Shown: positions 1 through 6,371 of the stretch, one piece after another
Layout of the letters: each line of letters opens with the position of its first letter
Numbering within the stretch: the stretch's first letter is position 1
NCBI GenBank assembly: GCA_022795735.1
Contig: JAAWHG010000014.1
Location: 1-53,422, forward strand
DNA length: 53,422 nt
Source: Oscillospiraceae bacterium
Lineage (GTDB): Bacteria > Bacillota > Clostridia > Oscillospirales > Oscillospiraceae
Reading direction: 5' to 3'
Position numbers and translations under genes: made by a program
Notes under the pieces: model-generated
The model's database searches: none
Seen by the model: only the letters and a program-made list of their open reading frames with translations
What the model was told of the DNA's origin: nothing

Positions 1-842
1 CCGATGGAAAACTGTTCCTGCTCCATCATGCGCTCCATGGCCTGTTCTACCAGGAGGGCAACGTTGTTCTCAATTCCTGCCCTTGTGGACAGGTACAGCT
101 TTCGTAGTGATTTCGGGTTTCCCTTCTCGCTCGAAATCTGCGCCTTCTCACATAGATTCCGAATGACCGCCGATACATAGGTCCGGTGCATCGGCCGGCC
201 ATCCCTCGTCTGGAAGATCGGGCCGGATATGATCCCGTTTCTCTTCGCATAGTCCAATAGCTCCTTCTGGAGACAGGCCGGGACCGTCACAATTTGCTTG
301 TACTTGTTCTGGTCGCACACAATTTTCCCTGTCTGCACCGCTTCCACTGTGATCTCCGGCAATTCCTGCGCGAAGAGTCCCGTTGAACCAAACAGCTTGA
401 TTAGCAGGTATATCTTTTCTTTCCCCAATGCCCTTGCCGTCCGCAGCAGGTGCAGATATTCCGCCCGGCTCAGTTCCGGCACAGGCGCTTTCTCTTCCTT
501 GAGCTGCCCCGCGAGCTGATACTCCCGGTGACCGATATAGTCCAGATATGCGTTCGCCGCCGAGAGAAACGCGTTGGCTGAGCCCGGCGTATACCCGTTC
601 CGGAGCAGCGAGTCCCGCCAGTTCTGCAAGGTGCCGTACCGCACCGTCTTGTCCTCCGGCAGGTCTTCATAGAAACGCTTCATCTTCCGGCGGTAAAACT
701 GCACTGTTCCCTCTGTCCGGTTCATCCGCTCATAGTCGGCCAGGAACTGCTGAATATCTTCCTCCCGTATCACGACGCCCTCGTTAAAGCGTCTCTGCCG
801 CGTCGGGCGCTCTCCCTGTATGTGTTGTCTGGTTAACGGCAT
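1..842 (-). CDS. Tyrosine recombinase-like protein with degraded active site (partial, runs off left edge)
   Basis: The reading frame stays open from an ATG at 842 to the window edge (280 codons). A strong GGAGGAG ribosome binding site sits at about 846-852. The N-terminal part resembles the SAM-like core-binding domain and the rest the catalytic domain of phage-type integrases. It aligns along its length with the intact recombinase at 1139-1984 (shared YAK...SGxIFxTRxG stretch). The catalytic positions are not kept. Where the relative has TGIRVSE this one has TGLFAQE, so the first arginine is lost. Where the relative has PHNLRH this one has PKSLRK, so both histidines are replaced and only the second arginine remains. 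No tyrosine nucleophile is seen near the expected place; a phenylalanine lies close to it. I infer a DNA-binding, probably non-cleaving paralogue, perhaps an accessory factor. The true C-terminus is outside the window. Confidence 0.8.
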   Translation of the reverse strand, partial: MPLTRQHIQGERPTRQRRFNEGVVIREEDIQQFLADYERMNRTEGTVQFYRRKMKRFYEDLPEDKTVRYGTLQNWRDSLLRNGYTPGSANAFLSAANAYLDYIGHREYQLAGQLKEEKAPVPELSRAEYLHLLRTARALGKEKIYLLIKLFGSTGLFAQELPEITVEAVQTGKIVCDQNKYKQIVTVPACLQKELLDYAKRNGIISGPIFQTRDGRPMHRTYVSAVIRNLCEKAQISSEKGNPKSLRKLYLSTRAGIENNVALLVEQAMERMMEQEQFSI

Positions 843-867
843 GGCTCCTCCTTTCTCCGGTTCATCC

Positions 868-879
868 CAGAATACTTGG
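868..879 (+). repeat. Left inverted repeat of the invertible segment
   Basis: CAGAATACTTGG, an exact reverse complement of 1114-1125. It lies between the ribosome binding site of the left recombinase gene and the putative switch promoter. The flanking bases do not extend the match, so the visible crossover core is 12 bp. Confidence 0.85.
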
Positions 880-950
880 ATAGCCTTGAAGATACGCTCC
901 TGTGCCGTTGCAAAAACAGCGGCAACAGCAGAAGGCTTCCCATTCCGGGT

Positions 951-990
951 AAAAAAAGCAGTCAGAATGGAAAATTTCCATTTCTGACTG
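951..990 (-). terminator. Rho-independent terminator inside the invertible segment
   Basis: A near-perfect dyad (959-990, CAGTCAGAA...TTCTGACTG, one-base bulge) is followed on the minus strand by CTTTTTTT. It would stop transcripts coming from the intact recombinase gene before they reach the left gene. Because it lies inside the inverted repeats, its polarity would flip with the segment. Confidence 0.75.
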
Positions 991-1021
991 TAATTTGCCA
1001 TGCAAAAGCCAAACCTTCCAC

Positions 1022-1050
1022 TTGCATTTCCATTTTGCGTATGATATAAT
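1022..1050 (+). promoter_or_regulatory. Promoter inside the invertible segment, facing right as sequenced
   Basis: TTGCAT (1022-1027), 17-bp spacer, TATAAT (1045-1050). No plus-strand gene follows; the transcript would run antisense through the recombinase gene 1139-1984. If the segment inverted, the -10 would lie near 943-948 on the minus strand and drive the gene that starts at 842 with a leader of roughly 95 nt. Confidence 0.75.
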
Positions 1051-1113
1051 GCAGAAAACATACGCGGGACCTCAGTGAAAGGCCTTTTCTTTTATTATCA
1101 TCATAGATACAAA

Positions 1114-1125
1114 CCAAGTATTCTG
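1114..1125 (-). repeat. Right inverted repeat of the invertible segment
   Basis: CCAAGTATTCTG, the exact reverse complement of 868-879. It ends 13 bp beyond the stop codon of the intact recombinase gene (1139), so the presumed recombinase gene directly abuts its presumed site. Confidence 0.85.
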
Positions 1126-1138
1126 TCTTATTCCGAGC

Positions 1139-1984
1139 TTAAGAAATAAGCCCCAGCCGTTCCAGCTGGCGGACGTGCTCCACACTGGTGGAGATCAGAT
1201 AGATGCGGGTGGTCTCGATGCTGGAATGCCCCAGGACGTCGGCCAGCTTCGCGACGTCCTTATACACCCGGTAAAAGGTCCGGGCAAACAGGTGGCGCAG
1301 GTTGTGGGGAAACACCTTGGAGGATTCCACCTCCGCGTATCCACAAAGCGCTTTCATCTCTGCCCAGATTTGCCGTCTGGACAAACCCTTTCCGTTTCTG
1401 GTGAGAAATATCTCACCGGAGACGATTTTTTTCTTTTTGGCATACTTTTGCAGCTTCCGGCACAGCTTGCCCGGGAGCAGAATGGTGCGAATCTTCCCCT
1501 TCAGCGCAACCTCCGCATGACCGTTTTGAACTGCGCCCAGCGTGATGTATTTCACCTCGCTGACACGGATGCCCGTGGCGCAGATGGTTTCCATTAGGAG
1601 GGTCAAACGTTCCCTGCCCAAACCGGCAGCCGTCTCCAACAGCCGCCTGTACTCCTCCTTTGTCAAATCCTTGTCCGCACGCCGGAACAGCCTGTGCTGG
1701 ATTTTCAGAAGCTTCACACGGCAGTCGTTCCACCCCAGAAAGGCGAAGAATTTGTTCAGGGCGGACAGCTTGGAATTAATGGTCTCCGGTTGGTAGGACA
1801 AGGACTTCAAATAGCTCTTCCAACCTGTGCTCAATTCCTTGCATACCCCTCTGTTCCCCGACCATGCCGCAAACAGCCTGATATCCCGAAGGTACTTTTC
1901 CACCGTCCCCGGCTCCCGCTCTTCCTCCCGCAAGTACTGGATAAAGGCGTCAATCTGACTCGCCATTAGCACTCTTTCTTTCAT
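1139..1984 (-). CDS. Tyrosine recombinase/integrase (intact)
   Basis: 281-residue site-specific recombinase, close in size to XerC/XerD. The N-terminal half is a core-binding SAM-like domain. The catalytic domain keeps the first arginine in ATGIRVSE, the HxxRH box in PHNLRHLF, the third-box GHSS and a tyrosine in TTRIYL, so it should be active in strand exchange. I chose the ATG at 1984 because GGAGGAG lies just upstream; an in-frame TTG at 2005 overlaps that site and is unlikely. The inverted repeat at 1114-1125 begins 13 bp after the stop codon, making the 868-1125 segment the obvious substrate. It is probably a dedicated invertase rather than a phage or ICE integrase, because no other mobile-element gene is nearby. 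A degenerate paralogue lies on the far side of the segment. Confidence 0.93.
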   Translation of the reverse strand: MKERVLMASQIDAFIQYLREEEREPGTVEKYLRDIRLFAAWSGNRGVCKELSTGWKSYLKSLSYQPETINSKLSALNKFFAFLGWNDCRVKLLKIQHRLFRRADKDLTKEEYRRLLETAAGLGRERLTLLMETICATGIRVSEVKYITLGAVQNGHAEVALKGKIRTILLPGKLCRKLQKYAKKKKIVSGEIFLTRNGKGLSRRQIWAEMKALCGYAEVESSKVFPHNLRHLFARTFYRVYKDVAKLADVLGHSSIETTRIYLISTSVEHVRQLERLGLIS

Positions 1985-2017
1985 AATATCTCCTCCACCT
2001 GACAAAATATTGATTCT

Positions 2018-2046
2018 ATTGTATCAGGCGGATATAAAATGGGCAA
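2018..2046 (-). promoter_or_regulatory. Candidate promoter of the intact recombinase gene
   Basis: On the minus strand TTGCCC (2046-2041), 17-bp spacer, TACAAT (2023-2018), about 34 bp upstream of the chosen ATG. It diverges from the promoter of the small membrane protein gene. Confidence 0.5.
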
Positions 2047-2075
2047 GCATAGGGTCAACCAGCCTTAGGTGGAGA

Positions 2076-2104
2076 TAGACAGTAACATAAAAATGTGTTA
2101 TACT
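2076..2104 (+). promoter_or_regulatory. Candidate promoter of the small membrane protein gene
   Basis: TAGACA (2076-2081), 17-bp spacer, TATACT (2099-2104). The start codon follows about 50 bp downstream with a GGAGG site. Confidence 0.6.
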
Positions 2105-2156
2105 GATCCCGTTGGTAAGCGATATATAAAAGCTGGAATATGTGGAGGTTACAAAT

Positions 2157-2318
2157 ATGAGAACAATAATTTCCATTGCGATAATAATCGTTGCTTCCGT
2201 AATTGGTTTTTTCATGGGCGCAGGAATGAGTCAGCCTATGGGCGGGGCAACTTTATTCGCAACGATTGCGGGATTTGCATGTACAATTCAAGCTATTGAG
2301 AGCAAGAAAAAATCATAA
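2157..2318 (+). CDS. Small hydrophobic membrane protein (53 aa)
   Basis: A 53-residue protein beginning MRTIISIAII and ending in a lysine-rich tail (ESKKKS). It has two hydrophobic stretches (about residues 3-22 and 30-46) separated by a glycine/methionine/proline turn, so it is probably a two-pass or hairpin inner-membrane peptide with both ends on one side. A GGAGG site lies 7 bp upstream, a good promoter lies at 2076-2104 and a strong terminator follows, so it looks like a real single-gene unit. I do not recognise the family. It is divergent from the intact recombinase gene, but nothing in the sequence links the two functionally. Confidence 0.7.
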   Translation: MRTIISIAIIIVASVIGFFMGAGMSQPMGGATLFATIAGFACTIQAIESKKKS

Positions 2319-2375
2319 CCTTCAGCTCATCAAATCCATTTTTATAGTTTGTAGGCGCCTTGCTTACAGGTTGGA

Positions 2376-2406
2376 GGCCGCCCTGCGGGCGGTCTTTTCT
2401 TTTTTA
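2376..2406 (+). terminator. Rho-independent terminator
   Basis: GC-rich 8-bp stem (2376-2383 with 2387-2394) with a TGC loop, followed by TTTTCTTTTTT. It ends the small membrane protein unit. The minus strand lacks the T-run, so it acts mainly rightward. Confidence 0.88.
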
Positions 2407-2408
2407 CC

Positions 2409-3761
2409 TTAATACCTCCAAGAGAGCAATCGTTTTCTCCTAAATATGTAATAAATCAATCCGACAGCATCCGCCAAAAACCAGCCAATGGGAACCGACC
2501 ACCAAATCCCCACCACACCAATAGCGGGTATTGCCGAGAGCGCGTAAGCCAGCGCAACCCGTGTCCCTAACGAAATCACAGTAAGCACCACCGACATTCC
2601 CGGTTTCCCCAATGCGCGATACAGGCCATACAGGAGAAACAGACAGCCAATCCCTATATAAAAGGCTCCTTCAATATGCAGATATGCAATTCCCTGCTCG
2701 ACAATGTCAGCAACCGCAGGATCGCCCCCATCAATAAACAACCCCATCAGTTGCCGGGCAAAAACCCATACGCTCCCGGAAACCACGATACTGAAAACAC
2801 CCGCCACCAATACCGCGCCCTTTAAGCCCTCCTGAATCCGCTCCTTTTTCTTCGCGCCATAATTTTGAGCAATAAAGGTAGAAAACGCGTTACCAAAATC
2901 CTGCACCGGCATATAGGCGAAAGCGTCTATTTTCACCGCCGCCGCAAAAGCGGCCATAACAACCGCCCCAAAACTGTTGACCAACCCCTGAACCAACAGA
3001 ATCCCCAGGTTCATCACAGACTGCTGAACGCAGGTCAGCAGGGAAAAACCTGCAATTTCCTTGACACAGCCCCAGGAAATCCGCCAACGTATTAAGCTTT
3101 GGCGGATTTCCTTATGCCGCGCAAGCGTATACGCCATCATGCCAAGTCCGGAAATGTATTGTGAAATCACGGTAGCGCCAGCCGCGCCCGCAACGCCCCA
3201 TTTCAGACCCAGCACAAACCAAAAGTCCAAAATAATATTGAGCACCGCCGAAACAGCGAGGAAAAAAAGAGGCGCGGTTGAATTTCCTAGTGCCCGCAGG
3301 AAGGACGCGAAATAGTTATACAAAAACGTCGCCGCAATTCCGCAAAAAATAACCGCGAGGTATTCCCGCATGGTTCCCCACACTTCCTCCGGTACCTGGA
3401 GAAAAATTTTGATACCGTCTATACACAAGAAAGCGGCAGCGTTCAGAAAAACCGTCACACCCGCGATCAGCACAAAGGAGGCGGAAATACTTTCCTTTAA
3501 TCCCGCCGCATCCTGCCGGCCAAACCGAATGGAAAATACCGCCCCGCTGCCCATACATAGTCCCAGCAGAATGGAAGTCAAAAATGTCATTAGCGTGAAC
3601 GACGAACCAACGGCGGCCAGCGCGTTCTCCCCAAGGTACTTTCCCACGATCATGGTATCCGCGATATTATAGCATTGCTGTAAAAGGTTCCCCAAAATCA
3701 TGGGAACGGCAAAGAGCAGCATGGTCCGGATAACCGGCCCTTTTGTCAGGTCTCGATTCAT
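2409..3761 (-). CDS. MATE family multidrug/Na+ antiporter
   Basis: About 450 residues with the twelve-helix pattern of MATE exporters. Family hallmarks are visible at the N-terminus (AVPMILGNLLQQCYNIAD and VGKYLGENALAAVG) and again at the start of the second half (VQQSVMNLGILLVQG...FGAVVMAAFAAAVKID). Such proteins expel cationic drugs or metabolites in exchange for Na+ or H+. I chose the ATG at 3761 because GGTGAT, matching the 3' part of the ribosome binding consensus, lies 7 bp upstream. An in-frame ATG at 3782 has no such site. The gene has its own promoter (3809-3837) and is divergent from feoA. Substrate cannot be deduced. Confidence 0.92.
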   Translation of the reverse strand: MNRDLTKGPVIRTMLLFAVPMILGNLLQQCYNIADTMIVGKYLGENALAAVGSSFTLMTFLTSILLGLCMGSGAVFSIRFGRQDAAGLKESISASFVLIAGVTVFLNAAAFLCIDGIKIFLQVPEEVWGTMREYLAVIFCGIAATFLYNYFASFLRALGNSTAPLFFLAVSAVLNIILDFWFVLGLKWGVAGAAGATVISQYISGLGMMAYTLARHKEIRQSLIRWRISWGCVKEIAGFSLLTCVQQSVMNLGILLVQGLVNSFGAVVMAAFAAAVKIDAFAYMPVQDFGNAFSTFIAQNYGAKKKERIQEGLKGAVLVAGVFSIVVSGSVWVFARQLMGLFIDGGDPAVADIVEQGIAYLHIEGAFYIGIGCLFLLYGLYRALGKPGMSVVLTVISLGTRVALAYALSAIPAIGVVGIWWSVPIGWFLADAVGLIYYIFRRKRLLSWRY

Positions 3762-3808
3762 TGTTCTATCACCATAATTCATACTATATTACTTATGCTG
3801 TAAAATAA

Positions 3809-3837
3809 ATTATAGCAGACACGGCTGTGCAAATCAA
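3809..3837 (-). promoter_or_regulatory. Promoter of the MATE gene
   Basis: Minus strand TTGATT (3837-3832), 17-bp spacer, TATAAT (3814-3809). The start site would be near 3802, giving a leader of about 40 nt to the ATG at 3761. Confidence 0.7.
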
Positions 3838-3861
3838 CCGGCTTGATTTTCTCCCTCCCTC

Positions 3862-3890
3862 TTGACAAGGCGGGCCGCAAGTGATACGAT
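3862..3890 (+). promoter_or_regulatory. Promoter of the feo operon
   Basis: TTGACA (3862-3867), 17-bp spacer, TACGAT (3885-3890), about 38 bp upstream of the feoA start. I could not identify a convincing Fur box or other operator around it. Confidence 0.7.
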
Positions 3891-3927
3891 TTGCATAAGC
3901 TAACTATGGATGCGGGTGATACATATT

Positions 3928-4155
3928 ATGACGTTGGATAAACTGCCCACAGGTCAGAGCGGGGTAATCGCAGCCGTAGGGGGCGAAGGGGCCCTGCGCT
4001 GCCGTCTACTGGACATGGGCTTAATTCCCGGAACAATGGTGACCGTGCGAAAGACCGCCCCTATGGGCGACCCGATCGAGCTGTGGCTGCGCGGCTACGC
4101 GCTGACCCTGCGCAAGGCCGACGCCGAACGTATTGAGCTGGAGGGGTCGGTATGA
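3928..4155 (+). CDS. feoA: FeoA ferrous iron transport accessory protein
   Basis: A 75-residue SH3-like FeoA protein (MTLDKLPTGQSG...LLDMGLIPGTMVTV...PIELWLRGYALTLRKADAERI). FeoA acts in the cytoplasm with FeoB and is thought to modulate its G-domain or assembly. The RLLDMGLxPG signature is typical of the family. The ATG at 3928 is preferred over the one at 3910 because GGGTGAT lies 7 bp before it. The stop codon overlaps the feoB start by 4 bp (ATGA), implying translational coupling. First gene of a three-gene iron operon. Confidence 0.92.
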   Translation: MTLDKLPTGQSGVIAAVGGEGALRCRLLDMGLIPGTMVTVRKTAPMGDPIELWLRGYALTLRKADAERIELEGSV

Positions 4156-6155
4156 TACTCGCGCTGGCGGGAAATCAAAATTGCGGCAAAACTACCCTCT
4201 TCAACCAACTGACCGGCTCCAACCAGCATGTGGGCAACTTTCCCGGCGTGACGGTGGACCAAAAGATAGGCGAGGTCCGGGGGGAGCGGGACGTTCAAGT
4301 TGTGGACCTTCCCGGCATCTACTCCATCCGACCCTACACCAACGAGGAGATGGTTACCCGGGACTTCATCCTCGACGGCAAGCCGGACGGATTGATTAAC
4401 ATTGTAGACGCCACCAACTTGGAGCGCAACCTCTACCTGACGCTCCAATTACTTGAGATGGGCGTACCGATGGTGCTTGCACTCAACATGATGGACGAGG
4501 TGCGCAACAACGGCGGCGCCATCAACGCCTCCCGCCTCTCCGCACTGCTGGGCATCCCTGTGGTTCCCATCAGCGCCGCGCGCAACGAAGGCATTGAGGA
4601 ACTTCTCGCCCAAATCCTCAAGGCGGCGCGGGAACACCGGGCCCCAAAAAATCCTGACTTTTGCCCGCCCGGCCCGGTACACCGCTGTATCCACGCCGTC
4701 TGCCATGTGATTGAAGACCACGCCCAAATGGCGGGAACCTCCTCCCGCTTCGCCGCCTCCAAGCTGATAGAGGGCGACGAGGATATGCTCCGCCGCCTGG
4801 GCATCAACCAAAACGAACAGGAACTCATTGAGCACTCGGTCGCCGAGATGGAGGCCGAACGCCGCCTCGACCGCAACGCCGCCCTGGCCGACATGCGTTA
4901 CGCCTTTATTGAGTCGGTCTGCCGTCAGGCGGTGGTCAAGCCTGCCGAGAGTAAAGAGCGCCTCCGCAGCGTCCGCATCGATGATGTTTTGACCAACAAA
5001 TATCTTGCTCTTCCCATTTTCCTAGGCATTATGCTCCTCATCTTCTACCTCACCTTTGGCCTCATCGGCCAGTCCCTCTCTGACCTTCTCTCGGCGGGTA
5101 TTGAATCCCTGACTGGTCTGGTAGGTCAATGTTTAGCTAACTGGGGCGTTAACCCGGTGGTACAGTCCCTAGCAGTGGACGGTATATTCGCCGGCGTGGG
5201 AAGCGTCCTGAGCTTTCTGCCCCTTATTGTCACCCTTTTCTTCTTTCTCTCCATTTTGGAGGACACCGGCTACATGGCTCGCGTAGCCTTTGTGATGGAT
5301 AAGCTTCTTCGCAAGCTGGGGCTCTCAGGCCGAAGCATTGTCCCACTCCTCATCGGCTTCGGCTGCTCGGTCCCCGCCATCATGGCAACGCGCACCCTCT
5401 CCTCTGAGCGGGACCGGAAAATGACCATCCTTCTCACCCCCTTTGTCAGTTGCTCGGCCAAGCTGCCCATCTATGCGGTCTTCGCGGCGGCCTTCTTTCC
5501 CCAACACGGAGCGCTGGTAATGCTTGCGCTGTACGTATGCGGCATTGGGATGGGCATTCTGGCCGCCCTGATATACAGTCACACCGCCTTCCAGGGGCAC
5601 AGTGTTCCCTTCGTGATGGAGCTTCCCAACTACCGCTTTCCCTCGGCGAAAAGCGTTGGCCTCCTCCTGTGGGAGAAGGCGCGGGACTTCATTCAGAAAG
5701 CCTTTACCGTCATTTTCGTCGCCACCATCGTTATCTGGTTCCTCCAAACCTTCGACGTCCGGCTCAATGTGGTGAGCGACAGCGCGGACAGCCTTCTTGC
5801 CATGGTGGGACGGCTGATTGCCCCCATTTTGGCCCCGTTGGGCTTTGGCGACTGGCGCGCCGCCGCCGCCCTGATCGCCGGCTTTACCGCCAAAGAGGCG
5901 GTTGTCAGCACCCTCAGCGTCCTCACGGGCACCACGATGGCCTCCCTGTCGGGCAGTCTGGGCGGACTGTTTACCACCCAGGCCGCCTTGAGCTTCCTGA
6001 CCTTTACCCTTCTTTACACCCCCTGTGCCGCCGCCGTGGGGACCGTCCGCCAGGAGCTTGGCCGCCGGCGGGACGCCGCCGCTTTTGTCACGATCCAGTG
6101 CCTCATCGCCTGGTTTGCCGCTCTGGTGGTATACCAGATATCCCGCCTGCTTTGA
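4152..6155 (+). CDS. feoB: FeoB ferrous iron transporter
   Basis: 667-residue membrane GTPase that imports Fe2+. The N-terminal G domain shows G1 GNQNCGKT (7-14), the switch threonine (T33), G3 DLPG (51-54) and G4 NMMD (111-114). A helical linker follows to about residue 270. The membrane part contains two Gate-type repeats, including FGCSVPAIMATRTL with the conserved cysteine and a second copy around GFTAKEAVVSTLSVL. Length is normal for a Clostridial FeoB. It overlaps feoA by 4 bp and is followed after 15 bp by a small Cys-rich membrane protein gene, the usual Clostridial order. Confidence 0.97.
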   Translation: MILALAGNQNCGKTTLFNQLTGSNQHVGNFPGVTVDQKIGEVRGERDVQVVDLPGIYSIRPYTNEEMVTRDFILDGKPDGLINIVDATNLERNLYLTLQLLEMGVPMVLALNMMDEVRNNGGAINASRLSALLGIPVVPISAARNEGIEELLAQILKAAREHRAPKNPDFCPPGPVHRCIHAVCHVIEDHAQMAGTSSRFAASKLIEGDEDMLRRLGINQNEQELIEHSVAEMEAERRLDRNAALADMRYAFIESVCRQAVVKPAESKERLRSVRIDDVLTNKYLALPIFLGIMLLIFYLTFGLIGQSLSDLLSAGIESLTGLVGQCLANWGVNPVVQSLAVDGIFAGVGSVLSFLPLIVTLFFFLSILEDTGYMARVAFVMDKLLRKLGLSGRSIVPLLIGFGCSVPAIMATRTLSSERDRKMTILLTPFVSCSAKLPIYAVFAAAFFPQHGALVMLALYVCGIGMGILAALIYSHTAFQGHSVPFVMELPNYRFPSAKSVGLLLWEKARDFIQKAFTVIFVATIVIWFLQTFDVRLNVVSDSADSLLAMVGRLIAPILAPLGFGDWRAAAALIAGFTAKEAVVSTLSVLTGTTMASLSGSLGGLFTTQAALSFLTFTLLYTPCAAAVGTVRQELGRRRDAAAFVTIQCLIAWFAALVVYQISRLL

Positions 6156-6170
6156 GAGGGAGGACGTAAG

Positions 6171-6317
6171 ATGGGACTATCTGACTGGCTGATTTTAGCC
6201 GGCGTGGCCTGCCTGACCGCCGCCGCCCTACGCTCCCTCTGGACCCGGCGCGGGCAAGGCTGTTCCGGCTGCTGCGGGCACTGCCCCGGCTGCCGGAAGC
6301 ACGTCCAAAAACCTTGA
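6171..6317 (+). CDS. FeoB-associated Cys-rich membrane protein
   Basis: A 48-residue protein with one N-terminal transmembrane helix (about 5-21), a short basic turn and a cysteine-rich tail (CSGCCGHCPGC) ending in a lysine/histidine-containing stretch. This is the layout of the small FeoB-associated Cys-rich proteins found after feoB in many Firmicutes; their exact role is not settled, but they are suspected to help FeoB or bind metal at the cytoplasmic face. GAGGGAGGAC precedes the ATG. It lies 15 bp after feoB and right before a terminator, so it closes the operon. Confidence 0.88.
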   Translation: MGLSDWLILAGVACLTAAALRSLWTRRGQGCSGCCGHCPGCRKHVQKP

Positions 6318-6332
6318 ACAGACAAAAAAACA

Positions 6333-6368
6333 CCGCGCCTGGCATCGTGCCGGGCGCGGCTTTCTTTA
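6333..6368. terminator. Terminator between feo operon and AGCS symporter gene
   Basis: CCGCGCC (6333-6339) pairs with GGGCGCGG (6352-6359) and is followed by CTTTCTTT on the plus strand. On the minus strand the stem is followed by TGTTTTTTTGTC, so it probably serves both convergent units. Confidence 0.85.
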
Positions 6369-6371
6369 TCG

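Larger units (their letters stand above)
868..1125. promoter_or_regulatory. Putative invertible promoter segment (phase-variation switch)
   Basis: A perfect 12-bp inverted repeat (CAGAATACTTGG and its reverse complement) bounds a 258-bp non-coding segment between two tyrosine recombinase genes. The segment holds one near-consensus promoter facing right and one rho-independent terminator acting leftward. The left repeat is 26 bp upstream of the start codon of the degenerate recombinase gene, and the ribosome binding site lies outside the segment. Inversion would swap only the promoter and terminator while keeping the gene intact. In the present orientation the downstream-left gene should be off. 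The layout matches known invertible promoters controlled by adjacent tyrosine recombinases; actual inversion is inferred. Confidence 0.72.

Noticed and set aside
1069-1097. Terminator just after the switch promoter (GAAAGGCCTTTTC then T-rich)
   Set aside because: The palindrome has no room for a loop and the T-run is interrupted, so it is not a credible terminator. It should still be considered if the promoter proves silent.
1-2005. Prophage or integrative element remnant
   Set aside because: There are two integrase-like genes but no att direct repeats, excisionase, replication or phage genes, and no tRNA target; the inverted repeat points to a promoter switch.
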